Assembly (NCBI GenBank): GCA_018383195.1
Contig: JAGZOP010000007.1
Coordinates: 1 to 64,000 of the forward strand
Length of the DNA: 64,000 bases
Source: Clostridiaceae bacterium
GTDB taxonomy: Bacteria > Bacillota > Clostridia > Oscillospirales > Butyricicoccaceae
Reading direction: 5' to 3'
Below, one piece after another: positions 24,514 to 35,157 of this stretch (within the stretch, counting starts at the first letter, position 1; each line of letters begins with the position of its first letter). The notes under the pieces were generated by a model. It had not been told where the DNA came from, did not search any database, and was given only the letters and a program-made list of their open reading frames with translations. Made by a program: the position numbers and the translations under genes.

Positions 24514-24542
24514 TTTTCAGTCATTTCCTGCGTATTTATTAT
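24514..24542 (+). promoter_or_regulatory. Probable promoter of dgt-dnaG-rpoD
   Basis: TTTTCA (24514-24519) and TATTAT (24537-24542) with a 17-bp spacer, about 38 bases before the dgt ATG. The hexamers are imperfect. Confidence 0.4.
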
Positions 24543-24580
24543 TAGAGAGATTTTTGCTTCGCATAGGGGAGGGATTTCAT

Positions 24581-25582
24581 ATGACCATCCGCGAACGGAT
24601 TGAAAGGCAGGAAGCCGACGCGCTGTGCGGCTGGGCGACCCTGTCCTCCGCTTCCAAAGGGCGGGAACATCCCATGAAAGCCTGCCCAAACCGCACCTGC
24701 TTCCAGCGCGACCGCGACCGCATCATCCACTCCAAAGCGTTCCGGCGCCTATCCAACAAAACGCAGGTATTCATCTCTCCGGAGGGCGACCATTACCGCG
24801 CCCGTCTGACCCATACGCTTGAGGTCGCGCAGATTGGGCGCACCGTAGCGCGCGCCTTACGGCTCAACGAGGATCTCACGGAAGCGATTGCGCTCGGTCA
24901 TGATTTGGGGCACACCCCTTTCGGTCACGCGGGGGAAGCCGCGCTGAACGAAGTCTGCCCAGACGGATTTCGCCACAACGAACAGAGCCTGCGGATTGTA
25001 GACCGCATTGAAGCGCTCAACCTGACCGCCGAAGTACGCGATGGGATTGTCTGCCACACCGGCAGCGCACACGCCGCAACGCCCGAGGGGCGTATCATTC
25101 ACTTTTCCGACCGGATTGCCTACATCAACCACGATATCGATGACGCCATCCGCGGCGGGCTGATGTGCCGCGAAGATATCCCGCACGCGCTGCGCCAGAC
25201 GCTCGGTGAAACCCACGGTCAGCGTATTGACACGCTGGTAACCGCCATGATCGACTACGGCGCGCGCGAACACGAAATCGGCATGGACAATGAAATCCAT
25301 GATGCAATGCTTGAATTGCGGCGCTTCATGTTCAGCCATGTGTACACAGGCACGGCGGCGCAGACCGAGGAGGAGCGTGCCCGCAGCATGCTCAAATCTC
25401 TGTATCTTTATTTTTGTGACCATATTGATGAGCTTCCGGCAGATTACCGCCGCCTGATCGGCGAGGGCGACAGCCCCGCGCGGGTTGCGTGCGACTACAT
25501 CGCCTGTATGACTGACCGGTACTCGATTGCAACCTATAAACGCCTATTCATTCCAAAAAGCTGGAATACGCTTCGGGAATGA
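24581..25582 (+). CDS. dgt: Deoxyguanosinetriphosphate triphosphohydrolase-like protein
   Basis: HD-domain dNTP triphosphohydrolase family, 333 residues, cytosolic. The catalytic HD signature is LTHTLEVAQIGR then LGHDLGHTPFGHAGE, and FRHNEQSLRIV and IIHFSDRIAYINHDIDDA carry further metal and substrate residues. The ATG at 24581 with GGGGAGG is chosen; upstream codons are A/T-rich and unconserved. The order dgt-dnaG-rpoD is the classic clostridial macromolecular synthesis arrangement. It is 27 bases before dnaG. Confidence 0.92.
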   Translation: MTIRERIERQEADALCGWATLSSASKGREHPMKACPNRTCFQRDRDRIIHSKAFRRLSNKTQVFISPEGDHYRARLTHTLEVAQIGRTVARALRLNEDLTEAIALGHDLGHTPFGHAGEAALNEVCPDGFRHNEQSLRIVDRIEALNLTAEVRDGIVCHTGSAHAATPEGRIIHFSDRIAYINHDIDDAIRGGLMCREDIPHALRQTLGETHGQRIDTLVTAMIDYGAREHEIGMDNEIHDAMLELRRFMFSHVYTGTAAQTEEERARSMLKSLYLYFCDHIDELPADYRRLIGEGDSPARVACDYIACMTDRYSIATYKRLFIPKSWNTLRE

Positions 25583-25609
25583 ACAGCCATTCGGGAAAGG
25601 AGGAGCACC

Positions 25610-27358
25610 ATGGCGTTTGACCAGTCCTTTTTGGACGAACTGACCGCACGCTGCGATATTGTGGATATTGTTTCCCGCTATGTGCAGCTCAAACGCAGCG
25701 GCGCAAACTATTTTGGACTGTGCCCTTTCCACAACGAAAAATCCGGCTCCTTTTCGGTTTCGCCGGATAAACAAATCTTTTACTGCTTCGGCTGCCATGC
25801 GGGCGGCGGCGTGATTTCGTTCATCATGCGCGCTGAGGGTCTGGAGTTCCCAGATGCAGTCGCTTTCCTCGCCAAGCAGGTCAATTTACCGATTCCAGAG
25901 GACCGGCGCGACCCATATGCCGGACGCAGGCGCGAACGACTGCTGAATCTCATGCGCGATGCAGCGCGTTTCTATTATGCGGAGCTGTGGAAGCCGGAAA
26001 ATGCGAAGGTACAGCAATATTTCGCAAAACGAGGTCTGCGGCGCAAAACCATGAACAATTTTGGTCTTGGGTTCGCACCGGATTCCTTCTTTGCCACCAT
26101 GGATGCCATGCAGGCAAAAGGATACACCAAAGAAGAACTGCTCGACTGCGGACTGGTTGCCCGCAGCGAAAAGGGCAACCTGTACGACAAATTCCGAAAC
26201 CGCGTGATGTTCCCCATCATTGACCAGCGCGGCAATGTCATTGCATTCGGCGGCCGCGTGATGGATGACAGCAAACCGAAATACCTGAATTCTCCCGAAA
26301 CCACGATTTTTCACAAGGGGCGCAATCTGTTTGCGCTCAACCTTGCCCGCAAGACCAAGAGCGATTACTTCATCCTTGCTGAGGGGTATATGGACGTCAT
26401 TGCGCTGCATCAGGCAGGATTTGACTCCGCGGTTGCCTCGCTCGGCACAGCGCTGACCGACGAGCAGGCGCGCATGATCGCGCGGCACACCAAAAATATC
26501 GTCATTTCCTATGACGCGGACGGCGCCGGTCAGGCTGCGTCCCAGCGCGCCATCGATATTCTGAAAAAAGCTGATCTTTCGGTCAAGGTGCTGAAAATGC
26601 CCGGGGCAAAAGACCCGGATGAGTTTATCCGAGAAAAAGGACCGGATGCATTCTGCCGTCTGATTGAACACAGCGAAAACCACAATGCGTACCGTCTGGA
26701 AGCCATTGCCGCCAAATTCGACCTCGAGGAGGACGAGCAGCGCGTCGAATTCCTGCGGGAGGCCGCGCGCATGCTGGCTGCCATCGACGGCGCGGTGGAG
26801 CGCGAGGTCTACGCCGGACGCGCCGCACAGATGGCGGGGGTCAGCAAGGACGCCATGGAGGTCGAAGTCAAACGTGCGCTTGCCATTCGCCGCAAGCAGC
26901 AAAGAACCGCCCAGCACCGCGAGATCCGCGCTCCGGCGCAGGCTGCGCAGCCCAAAGACCGCACCCTGCACTATCCCGATATCGTCTCTGCACGCGCAGA
27001 AGAAGGGATTCTGGCATTGATCTTCAATGACAGTACATTACTTTCCTATCTTGCAGACAAAATAACGCCGCAGGATTTTACCGCACCTGTCCTGCGTAAA
27101 CTGTTTGCGCATGCGCAAAACCTTTACAACGCCGGCAGACCGGTTACAATCGGTGCTTTTGAGGGTTATTTGGAACAAAACGAACTTTCTCTGCTCGCCC
27201 GTATTGCGGACATGCCTGTCCCGGCCCAGCGGGAACGAGCCATTGATGACTACATACAAAAAATCCGGGAGCAGGCGCTGCGCCAGCGTGCGCCCCAGCA
27301 AACTCTCTCCGGAGAAGATCCGCTTCTGGCCAAAGCGAAACTAAAAGCGAAGAAATAA
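25610..27358 (+). CDS. dnaG: DNA primase
   Basis: Makes RNA primers for replication. At 582 residues it has the usual length. The CHC2 zinc finger uses Cys38, His41, Cys59 and Cys62 (GLCPFHNEKSGSF, FYCFGCHAGG). The RNA polymerase domain follows, with the Toprim core LAEGYMDVIALHQAG and SYDADGAGQAA, then a divergent C-terminal helicase-binding domain (about 430-582). The GGAGG site is ideal. Between dgt and rpoD, it is probably cotranscribed with both. Confidence 0.97.
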   Translation: MAFDQSFLDELTARCDIVDIVSRYVQLKRSGANYFGLCPFHNEKSGSFSVSPDKQIFYCFGCHAGGGVISFIMRAEGLEFPDAVAFLAKQVNLPIPEDRRDPYAGRRRERLLNLMRDAARFYYAELWKPENAKVQQYFAKRGLRRKTMNNFGLGFAPDSFFATMDAMQAKGYTKEELLDCGLVARSEKGNLYDKFRNRVMFPIIDQRGNVIAFGGRVMDDSKPKYLNSPETTIFHKGRNLFALNLARKTKSDYFILAEGYMDVIALHQAGFDSAVASLGTALTDEQARMIARHTKNIVISYDADGAGQAASQRAIDILKKADLSVKVLKMPGAKDPDEFIREKGPDAFCRLIEHSENHNAYRLEAIAAKFDLEEDEQRVEFLREAARMLAAIDGAVEREVYAGRAAQMAGVSKDAMEVEVKRALAIRRKQQRTAQHREIRAPAQAAQPKDRTLHYPDIVSARAEEGILALIFNDSTLLSYLADKITPQDFTAPVLRKLFAHAQNLYNAGRPVTIGAFEGYLEQNELSLLARIADMPVPAQRERAIDDYIQKIREQALRQRAPQQTLSGEDPLLAKAKLKAKK

Positions 27359-27374
27359 TTTGGAGGTACAAAGA

Positions 27375-28598
<1,224 letters not shown>

Positions 28599-28621
28599 TG
28601 CCGCCTTTGCAGCCAATATTT

Positions 28622-28651
28622 CAGCCGCCCCCACCGGGGGCGGCTGGTTTT
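28622..28651 (+). terminator. Terminator after rpoD
   Basis: CAGCCGCCCCC-ACC-GGGGGCGGCTG followed by GTTTTTCG: an 11-bp perfect stem 23 bases after the stop. Confidence 0.85.
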
Positions 28652-28670
28652 TCGTCCTAGGAGGATTTCT

Positions 28671-29528
28671 ATGAATCAAAAAACCAAAGCCATTCTTTTT
28701 ATTCTGTCATCCTCGTTTTGTTTTGCTCTGATGAGCACATTCGTGCGTTTGGCAGGCGATATTCCATCCGTACAAAAAAGCTTTTTTCGCAATTTAGTGG
28801 CGCTTCTCTTTGCGCTGATTGTACTCATCCATTCCAAAGAACCGGTGCGGCTCGGAAAAGGCACGCTGCCATTCTATCTGGTTCGCGCAGGTATGGGAAC
28901 CATCGGCGTACTGTGCAACTTCTATGCGGTCGATCACCTGCTGCTGTCGGATGCAACCATGCTCAACAAGCTGTCCCCGTTTTTCTCGATTGTGTTTTCA
29001 TTCTTCTTCCTGAAAGAGAAGGTAAAATGGGTGCAGGTTCTTGGAATTTTGGGTGCATTCGGCGGCGCGCTGCTCATTATCAAGCCGGGATTTTCAATCG
29101 ATGCATTTCCGGCGTTCATCGGGATGATGGGCGGATTGTCAGCCGGTGCGGCGTATACGGCGGTACGCTATCTCGGTCAGCGCGGTGAGCGCGGACCGGT
29201 GATTGTGCTGTTCTTCTCTGCCTTTTCCTGTCTTGCTGTCCTGCCGGTGATCTTGTTTGATTATACGCCGATGTCAGCTTATCAGCTTGCCATGCTGCTG
29301 CTTGCAGGTTTGGCTGCTGCTGGCGGGCAGTTTTCCATTACGGCTGCATATTCCAATGCGCCGGCACGTGAAATTTCGATTTATGACTACACGCAGGTGA
29401 TTTTCTCTGCACTGCTCGGATTTTTCTTTTTCATGCAGATTCCGGACGCGCTCAGCGTGATTGGTTATATTGTGATCTGCGGCATTTCGCTGCTGATGTT
29501 CCTCTACAACCGCCGCGCAGAGACATAA
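28671..29528 (+). CDS. EamA/DMT-family transporter
   Basis: Inner-membrane drug/metabolite exporter type, 285 residues, with about ten hydrophobic helices in two EamA repeats (about 5-135 and 145-280). FFLKEKVKWVQVLGILGAFGG and LLGFFFFMQIPDALSVIGYI are the typical repeat ends. It starts at a GGAGG site 73 bases after rpoD, beyond the terminator. The substrate is unknown; relatives export amino acids or purines. Confidence 0.85.
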   Translation: MNQKTKAILFILSSSFCFALMSTFVRLAGDIPSVQKSFFRNLVALLFALIVLIHSKEPVRLGKGTLPFYLVRAGMGTIGVLCNFYAVDHLLLSDATMLNKLSPFFSIVFSFFFLKEKVKWVQVLGILGAFGGALLIIKPGFSIDAFPAFIGMMGGLSAGAAYTAVRYLGQRGERGPVIVLFFSAFSCLAVLPVILFDYTPMSAYQLAMLLLAGLAAAGGQFSITAAYSNAPAREISIYDYTQVIFSALLGFFFFMQIPDALSVIGYIVICGISLLMFLYNRRAET

Positions 29529-29531
29529 TAT

Positions 29532-29564
29532 AAAAGGGTCATCCCCATGGGGATGACCCTTTTT
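29532..29564. terminator. Bidirectional terminator between the transporter and luxS
   Basis: A perfect palindrome, AAAAGGGTCATCCCC and its complement, with T runs on both strands, shared by the convergent genes. Confidence 0.85.
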
Positions 29565-29593
29565 GTTCGATTCAAATGGGAGTCCGTTTCTGC

Positions 29594-30052
29594 TTACTTC
29601 TTGTAAACGAGGTCTGCCTCGGTCCAATCCTTCAAAATCGGAATCATGCGTGCTGCCATCTTCTTTGCACCCGCAAGGTCATGCAGCAGATAGTTGCCGC
29701 ACTCAATCCGGCTCGCGCCCGGGATTTCTCCCTCATAGGCTGCGATGAAATCCATGCTCTCGCGCACCAGATCGATCGCATCTGCCGGGGACAGGTCACG
29801 CACGAGGAAATAAAAGCCGGTCTGGCAGCCCATTGGGCCGCAGTAGATAATATGGTCGGCAAAGCGGCTGTTGCGGGTATAGGTCGCAAACAGATGCTCA
29901 AATGTATGGGTTGCCGCCGGGTCAAGGTACACACCCGCGTTCGGCAGGGTCATGCGCACGTCATAGGTCGTGATGTCGCCGTCGATGCGCGAGGTATACA
30001 TACCCTCGGTGAGTACGTCGTGGTTGACTTCAAAGCTTGCAATACGCTTCAT
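29594..30052 (-). CDS. luxS: S-ribosylhomocysteine lyase
   Basis: Cleaves S-ribosylhomocysteine to homocysteine and DPD, the autoinducer-2 precursor. At 152 residues it has the usual length. The metal site is complete: His49, Glu52 and His53 in THTFEHLF and Cys118 in IECGNYLLHDL. The catalytic Cys76 sits in YCGPMGCQTGFY. It is a cytosolic homodimer of the activated methyl cycle; metY in this window could use the homocysteine made here. It has its own GGAG site and is separate from guaB by 66 bases. Confidence 0.96.
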   Translation of the reverse strand: MKRIASFEVNHDVLTEGMYTSRIDGDITTYDVRMTLPNAGVYLDPAATHTFEHLFATYTRNSRFADHIIYCGPMGCQTGFYFLVRDLSPADAIDLVRESMDFIAAYEGEIPGASRIECGNYLLHDLAGAKKMAARMIPILKDWTEADLVYKK

Positions 30053-30118
30053 GATGTTCTCTCCTTATCCGAAAAGTGCGGCGCACAGAGAGCCTGTACG
30101 CCGCAGCAATCTATAATC

Positions 30119-31627
30119 TTATTTGTGCGCCGAGATTGCAGAATCCTTGAGCACGACGTCGTGTGCGCCGCCTTCAACGATTGAGGTCGCAGAAACCAGC
30201 GTGATCTTTGCGTTCTTCTGGAAATCCGGAATGTTCAGTGAGCCACAGTTGCACATGGTCGAGCGAACCTTGTTCAGGGTCAGGGTCACGTTGTCATGCA
30301 GCGAGCCTGCGTACGGCACATAAGAGTCAACGCCTTCCTCAAAGGACAGCTTCTTATCGCCGCCCATGTCGTAGCGCTGCCAGTTGCGCGCACGTGCAGA
30401 ACCTTCGCCCCAGTACTCCTTCATGAAGGTGCCGCCGACATTGACCTTGTTCGTCGGAGACTCATCAAAACGGGAGAAGTAACGGCCAAGCATGCAGAAA
30501 TCCGCGCCCATCGCCAGTGCAAGGGCAATATGGTAGTCGTGCACAATGCCGCCGTCCGAACAGATCGGGATGTAGATGCCGGTTTCCTCGAAATACTCGT
30601 CGCGCGCCGCAGCAACTTCGATGGTTGCAGTTGCCTGACCGCGGCCAATGCCCTTCTGCTCACGGGTAATGCAGATCGAACCGCCGCCGATGCCGATCTT
30701 GATGAAGTCTGCACCAGCTTCTGCAAGGAAGCGGAAGCCGTCGCGGTCTACAACGTTGCCCGCGCCGACCTTGACGCTGTCACCATAGTTTTCACGAATC
30801 CACTTCAGGGTACGTGCCTGCCACTCCGAGAAGCCCTCGGACGAGTCGATGCAAAGCACATCCGCGCCTGCCTCAATCAGCGCCGGAACACGCTGCTCAT
30901 AATCGCGGGTATTGATGCCTGCGCCGACCACATAACGCTTGTCGCTGTCAAGCAGTTCGTTGGTGTTGGTCTTATGAGAATCATAGTCCTTGCGGAAAAC
31001 CATGTAGACCAGATGCTGATGCTCGTCCACAAGCGGCAGCGCATTCAGCTTATGCTCCCAGATGATGTCGTTTGCGGTCTTTAAGGTCGTGTCTGCCGGT
31101 GCGGTGATGAGCTTTTCAAACGGGGTCATGAAAGAAGCGACCTTCTCATCTCTGGACATGCGGGATACACGGTAATCACGGCTGGTGACAATGCCGAGCA
31201 GCTTGCCGGTTGCGGTGCCGTCCTCGGTGACTGCCATGGTGGAGTGACCGGTCTTTTCCTTGAGCGCAAGCACATCCGCAAGCGTCATATCCGGCGTAAT
31301 GTTGGAATCGGAAACAATGAAACCCGCTTTGTATGCCTTGACGCGCGCAACCATTGCCGCTTCGCTCTCAATGGTCTGAGAGCCGTAGATGAAAGAAATA
31401 CCGCCCTCTTTCGCAAGCGCGATGGCCATATTATCATCGGATACCGCCTGCATAATTGCAGAAACCAGCGGGACATTTGCATAGAGGGAGGACTCTTCCC
31501 CCTTCTTGAACTTTACAATTGGGGTACGCAGGCTGACGTTTGCCGGCATGCATTCTGCCGAGGAATACCCCGGTACCAGAAGATACTCACTGAACGTGCG
31601 GGAAGGCTCCGAAAAATAAAATGCCAT
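30119..31627 (-). CDS. guaB: IMP dehydrogenase
   Basis: Oxidises IMP to XMP, the first step of GMP synthesis. At 502 residues it has the standard length. The TIM-barrel is split by two CBS domains (about 95-215). The catalytic Cys319 is in GIGGGSICITREQKGIG, with the flap region RNWQRYDMGGDKKLSFEEGV near 415-435. CBS domains sense adenine/guanine nucleotides. It is preceded by GGAG and a likely -10 at 31677-31682. Confidence 0.95.
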   Translation of the reverse strand: MAFYFSEPSRTFSEYLLVPGYSSAECMPANVSLRTPIVKFKKGEESSLYANVPLVSAIMQAVSDDNMAIALAKEGGISFIYGSQTIESEAAMVARVKAYKAGFIVSDSNITPDMTLADVLALKEKTGHSTMAVTEDGTATGKLLGIVTSRDYRVSRMSRDEKVASFMTPFEKLITAPADTTLKTANDIIWEHKLNALPLVDEHQHLVYMVFRKDYDSHKTNTNELLDSDKRYVVGAGINTRDYEQRVPALIEAGADVLCIDSSEGFSEWQARTLKWIRENYGDSVKVGAGNVVDRDGFRFLAEAGADFIKIGIGGGSICITREQKGIGRGQATATIEVAAARDEYFEETGIYIPICSDGGIVHDYHIALALAMGADFCMLGRYFSRFDESPTNKVNVGGTFMKEYWGEGSARARNWQRYDMGGDKKLSFEEGVDSYVPYAGSLHDNVTLTLNKVRSTMCNCGSLNIPDFQKNAKITLVSATSIVEGGAHDVVLKDSAISAHK

Positions 31628-31676
31628 TTTGATTCTCCTTTTTCAGACTGAAACTCTGTCGAACTGTATTTTTACT

Positions 31677-31682
31677 ATTATA
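31677..31682 (-). promoter_or_regulatory. Likely -10 box of guaB
   Basis: TATAAT on the minus strand about 50 bases before the guaB ATG. No good -35 is seen at 17 bp, so it may need an activator or an extended -10. Confidence 0.4.
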
Positions 31683-31813
31683 CCTCTGTTTCACAGCAGA
31701 AGTAAACCTGCGGATTGATAGAGAATTGAAATGAATTTCGGGAGATTTCTATGCAAACCGCCGTTTGGCATTTGACCAAACTTTTTGCGGATGCGGAAAG
31801 CCAATTTTTCACT

Positions 31814-32872
31814 TTATCGGTGTAAAACGCACCGTTTGCCTGTTGTTTGGTAAGAGCGGAAACAGCCATAGCAGCCGCGGCACGCGGAGGCGCCTCCTGC
31901 CCTTGCAATGCGGATAAAATCCGGCTGGCAGATGAACGGGCGCGCCGCCGAAACGAGCTCCACACCTGCATCCAATGCACTCTGCATATCTGCGCGGTCA
32001 CGCAGTCCGCCGACCAGAATAAGCGGCAGAGGGGTTTGCTCGGCAAGCCTCCGTGCAGCGTCCAGATAATAACAGCGCGCTTCGGGCGGCCGGCTGGCAA
32101 AGTCAAAACCGGAAAGCTCGGCGGCAGCCACGCCGTGCTCATCGGCAAAGCTGAGCATGCTCAGCAGCGCATGCACAAATTCCGGGTCATTCCCTGCGAG
32201 ATTCGCGTGCAGCTTGAGCAGCACCGGATATCCCTCCCCGACCGCAGCGCGGACTTTCAAAATCGTCTCACGCACGATACGGAAACGGTTTTCCGCGCTG
32301 CCGCCGTAACAGTCATTCCGTTGGTTCCACGCCGGGTCGATGAACTCGGAAAATAAGTAGCCATGCGCGCAGTGAATCTGCACGCCGTCATAGCCTGCCG
32401 CCTTGGCGCGCGCCGCAGCAGACGCAAAATCGTCCTCAATGCGGCAAATTTCCTCCTGCGTCAGTGCCCGCGCCGTAACGCCCGGCACATATTCCATCGC
32501 GCTCGGCGCTGTGGGCGCGCCGCCGATCACCGCAGGCGGGCATTTGCCGCCTGAATGGTTGAGCTGCTGCACAATCACCCCGCCGCATTGGTGCACCAGC
32601 TCGGTCAGCGCGCGCTGAGAGGGGATAAATTTGTCATCATACATGCTGTTCTGATTGGGGTCATTGCGGCCATCCGGGCACACGCAGGCGTGTCCGGTAA
32701 AGATCAGTCCAACCTCCTGCTCCGCAAGTTCGCGGTAAACTGCAAGCTGCTTTTCCGAGACCGTACCGTCCGCATTGCCCATATAATCGTTGGTCGCCGA
32801 TCGGCAAATCCGGTTGCGCAGCGTCAGTCCTGCAAACGTACAGGGTGCAAAAAGCTCCTTTTTCTCACACAT
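31814..32872 (-). CDS. Old yellow enzyme-like NADH:flavin oxidoreductase, single-domain, with a C-terminal cysteine motif
   Basis: FMN TIM-barrel oxidoreductase of 352 residues. It begins LTLRNRICRSATNDYMG and has QLNHSGGKCPP, HCAHGYLFSEFIDPAWNQR and the phosphate-binding ILVGGLRD. The C-terminus CRGCYGCFRSYQTTGKRC keeps the four-cysteine Fe-S pattern of the large 2,4-dienoyl-CoA reductase group, but the following FAD and NAD domains are absent. It overlaps yjbQ by 8 bases and closes the DUF896-cca-HD-yjbQ operon. Substrate unknown; it probably needs a partner to receive electrons (inference). Confidence 0.82.
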   Translation of the reverse strand: MCEKKELFAPCTFAGLTLRNRICRSATNDYMGNADGTVSEKQLAVYRELAEQEVGLIFTGHACVCPDGRNDPNQNSMYDDKFIPSQRALTELVHQCGGVIVQQLNHSGGKCPPAVIGGAPTAPSAMEYVPGVTARALTQEEICRIEDDFASAAARAKAAGYDGVQIHCAHGYLFSEFIDPAWNQRNDCYGGSAENRFRIVRETILKVRAAVGEGYPVLLKLHANLAGNDPEFVHALLSMLSFADEHGVAAAELSGFDFASRPPEARCYYLDAARRLAEQTPLPLILVGGLRDRADMQSALDAGVELVSAARPFICQPDFIRIARAGGASACRGCYGCFRSYQTTGKRCVLHR

Positions 32873-33266
32873 CCGCCATCACCTTCACATAATAACGGCG
32901 CGTGCGCGGACCATCGAACTCACAGAAGTAGATGCCCTGCCAAGTGCCGAGCAGCGGCTTGCCGTCCTCAATGAGAATGGTTTCACTCGCGCCCACAGTC
33001 GAGCATTTGAGATGCGCATCCGAATTGCCCTCCCCATGACGGAACACACGGCGATCCGGAAAAGCTTCGTCGAATCCGATCACCAGATCATGCTGCACAT
33101 CGGGATCTGCGTTTTCGTTGATGGTAATTGCACCTGTTGTATGCGGGCAGAATACCACACAGATCCCCGACTGCACGCCAGATTCCCGGATGGTTTCCCG
33201 CACGGCAGCGGTGATATTATAGTAGCCCTGCCGCGCAGTGCGCAGGGAAAATTCCTTGGTTCTCAT
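32865..33266 (-). CDS. YjbQ/UPF0047 family protein
   Basis: A 133-residue protein of the UPF0047 family (COG0432), trimeric, with reported weak thiamin-phosphate synthase-like activity in E. coli YjbQ. The signature HTTGAITINENADPDVQHDL and the C-terminal GTWQGIYFCEFDGPR are both present. It overlaps the HD gene by 4 bases and the OYE-like gene by 8, so translation is likely coupled. The role in this operon is unknown. Confidence 0.88.
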   Translation of the reverse strand: MRTKEFSLRTARQGYYNITAAVRETIRESGVQSGICVVFCPHTTGAITINENADPDVQHDLVIGFDEAFPDRRVFRHGEGNSDAHLKCSTVGASETILIEDGKPLLGTWQGIYFCEFDGPRTRRYYVKVMADV

Positions 33267-33832
33267 ACGCCCTCCTGCCGCTGTTCACAGAGATAGGTCG
33301 CCTCGAGGTCTGCCAGATGCAGTTTGACCGCAAGCGGATATTTTTCATAGGCATGCGCAATCGCGAAGCTGCCCGCGCGCGCCGAATCATCAAACCCGCC
33401 CATATGCCAGCGGATGGCGACCGCTTCCTCATTTTTCAGGCGCATGAACCGCTCGATGAGAAACACTGATTTTTCTCCATGTCCATAGGGGAACTTATCG
33501 TCGATGGCATACACTGGCACGCGCTCCCACTCGCCGCGCTCGTTTTTGCGGTTGCGGTACTCCGTGGTATAGAATCCCGCCTTGCAGATATCGTGCAGCA
33601 GCGACGCGATGGTAAAGCTCTCAAGGTCATCCTGCTCGGGATCGTAATGCTTGGCAATCAGTACATTGTAAACATTCAGGCTGTGTTCCAGCAGACCGCC
33701 CTCATATGCCGCATGAAAGCGGGTCGAGGCGGGCGCAGTGAAAAAATCGGTCGATTCCAGCCACTCGAGCAGCTTATCCGCGCCGCGGCGGGTGACCTGA
33801 TTGCGGAATATCTCTAAAAATCGTTCTTTCAT
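33263..33832 (-). CDS. HD-domain hydrolase
   Basis: A 189-residue HD superfamily phosphohydrolase, cytosolic. Ligands are visible in EGGLLEHSLNVYNV and IASLLHDICKAGFYTTE, with a late IRWHMGGFD. Such proteins remove phosphates from nucleotides or RNA ends. It overlaps cca upstream and yjbQ downstream by 4 bases each. The neighbourhood with cca suggests an RNA-end or nucleotide role, not proven. Confidence 0.82.
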   Translation of the reverse strand: MKERFLEIFRNQVTRRGADKLLEWLESTDFFTAPASTRFHAAYEGGLLEHSLNVYNVLIAKHYDPEQDDLESFTIASLLHDICKAGFYTTEYRNRKNERGEWERVPVYAIDDKFPYGHGEKSVFLIERFMRLKNEEAVAIRWHMGGFDDSARAGSFAIAHAYEKYPLAVKLHLADLEATYLCEQRQEGV

Positions 33833-35157
33833 CGTTCCTCCATGTGCTGCCGCACAAAATCCGTCAGTGTTTCCGAGGTATTGCGTTCCGGGTTATCGAG
33901 CACGAAATCCAGCATCCGGCGCTGCATCTCCCCGATGGCACATCCCGAAAGGCCGAGCGCCATCAGCTCCCGTCCGCCCAAAGCGAGGGAGCGCACCGAA
34001 AGGCAATCTTTCTGCCGAATGACTTCGTGCAGCATGGTTTCCAGCTTCTGATAGTGCCTAATGTACTCCGGATGTGTCCCTTGCCCAACGCTATCGGCTT
34101 TTTTCAGCATCAGCAGCCGCCGCAGCCGCGCTTCGCCATGCTGCGCCAGCCGCCGCCGAACCGCCTTCGTATCCGCATCAATCGGGACATCGTGCAGATG
34201 CGCGAGGAATACGACTTCTTCCCGCACAGAGTTTGGCAGGTGCAGCGCCAGACACCGCTGCTCGGCGAGTGCGGCGCTGACCGCAGGATGTCCATAAAAA
34301 TGACCGATTCCCGCCTCATCCATTGTAAAGCTGCGCGGTTTTCCGGCATCATGGTACAGCGCCGCAAGGCGCAGAACCGGGTCAGCCGGAATCTGCTCAA
34401 GCGCGCGCAGCGTATGCTCGAGCACATCATATCGGTGATGCCGGTTATGCTGCTGAAATCCCTGCATTTCGATGATTTCCGGCAGAATGATCCCGATTAC
34501 CGCAGAATATTCCCGCAGGATATGTCCGGCATATCGTCCGCAGAGCAGGCGCAGCAGTTCGCTTGACAGGCGTTCGGGTGCCACGCGCAGCAGCATGGGT
34601 GCGAGCTCGCGCAGCGCGGCAGCCGTGTCCTCCTCGATTGTGAACCCGGTTTCGGCGGCAATGCGCAGTCCGCGCAGGATGCGCAGCACATCCTCCCGAA
34701 AGCGGGTTTCCGGATTGCCCACTGCGCGAAGCGTCCGCTGCGCAATATCGGCTCGTCCTCCGAACGGGTCCACCAGTCCGCGCATCGGACTGAACGCTAC
34801 GGCATTGACCGTAAAATCCCGCCGTCCAAGGTCGGCTTCAATTTCACGCACAAACCGTACCCCATCCGGATGCCGGCTGTCCGAATAGCCGCTCTCCACA
34901 CGGAATGTTGTAATTTCAAGCGGCGCGCCGTGCAGAATCACAGTCACCGTTCCATGCTTCAGTCCGGTTTCGACCACCCGCTCCCCTGCGAACACCGCTT
35001 TGGTTTCCGCAGGCAGAGCAGCGGTGCACAAATCGAAATCATGCGGACAGATGCCGCGCAGATGGTCGCGCACCGCACCGCCTACCACATAGGCGGCGAA
35101 TCCAGCGGCTTCCAGCCTTGCAAGCGCCTCCCGCACCGGCTCCGGAAGGCGCATCAA
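33829..35157 (-). CDS. cca: CCA tRNA nucleotidyltransferase
   Basis: Adds or repairs the 3' CCA end of tRNA. At 442 residues it is the class II enzyme. The head has VVGGAVRDHLRG and the catalytic DFDLCTAA, RRDFTVNAVAF is the nucleotide-binding part, and RFREDVLRILRGLRIAAETG and an HD-type region (YHDAGKPRSF) lie in the C-terminal half. The HD segment keeps the AALYHDAGK motif as in the longer bacterial enzymes. It overlaps DUF896 and HD genes by 4 bases. Confidence 0.93.
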   Translation of the reverse strand: MMRLPEPVREALARLEAAGFAAYVVGGAVRDHLRGICPHDFDLCTAALPAETKAVFAGERVVETGLKHGTVTVILHGAPLEITTFRVESGYSDSRHPDGVRFVREIEADLGRRDFTVNAVAFSPMRGLVDPFGGRADIAQRTLRAVGNPETRFREDVLRILRGLRIAAETGFTIEEDTAAALRELAPMLLRVAPERLSSELLRLLCGRYAGHILREYSAVIGIILPEIIEMQGFQQHNRHHRYDVLEHTLRALEQIPADPVLRLAALYHDAGKPRSFTMDEAGIGHFYGHPAVSAALAEQRCLALHLPNSVREEVVFLAHLHDVPIDADTKAVRRRLAQHGEARLRRLLMLKKADSVGQGTHPEYIRHYQKLETMLHEVIRQKDCLSVRSLALGGRELMALGLSGCAIGEMQRRMLDFVLDNPERNTSETLTDFVRQHMEER

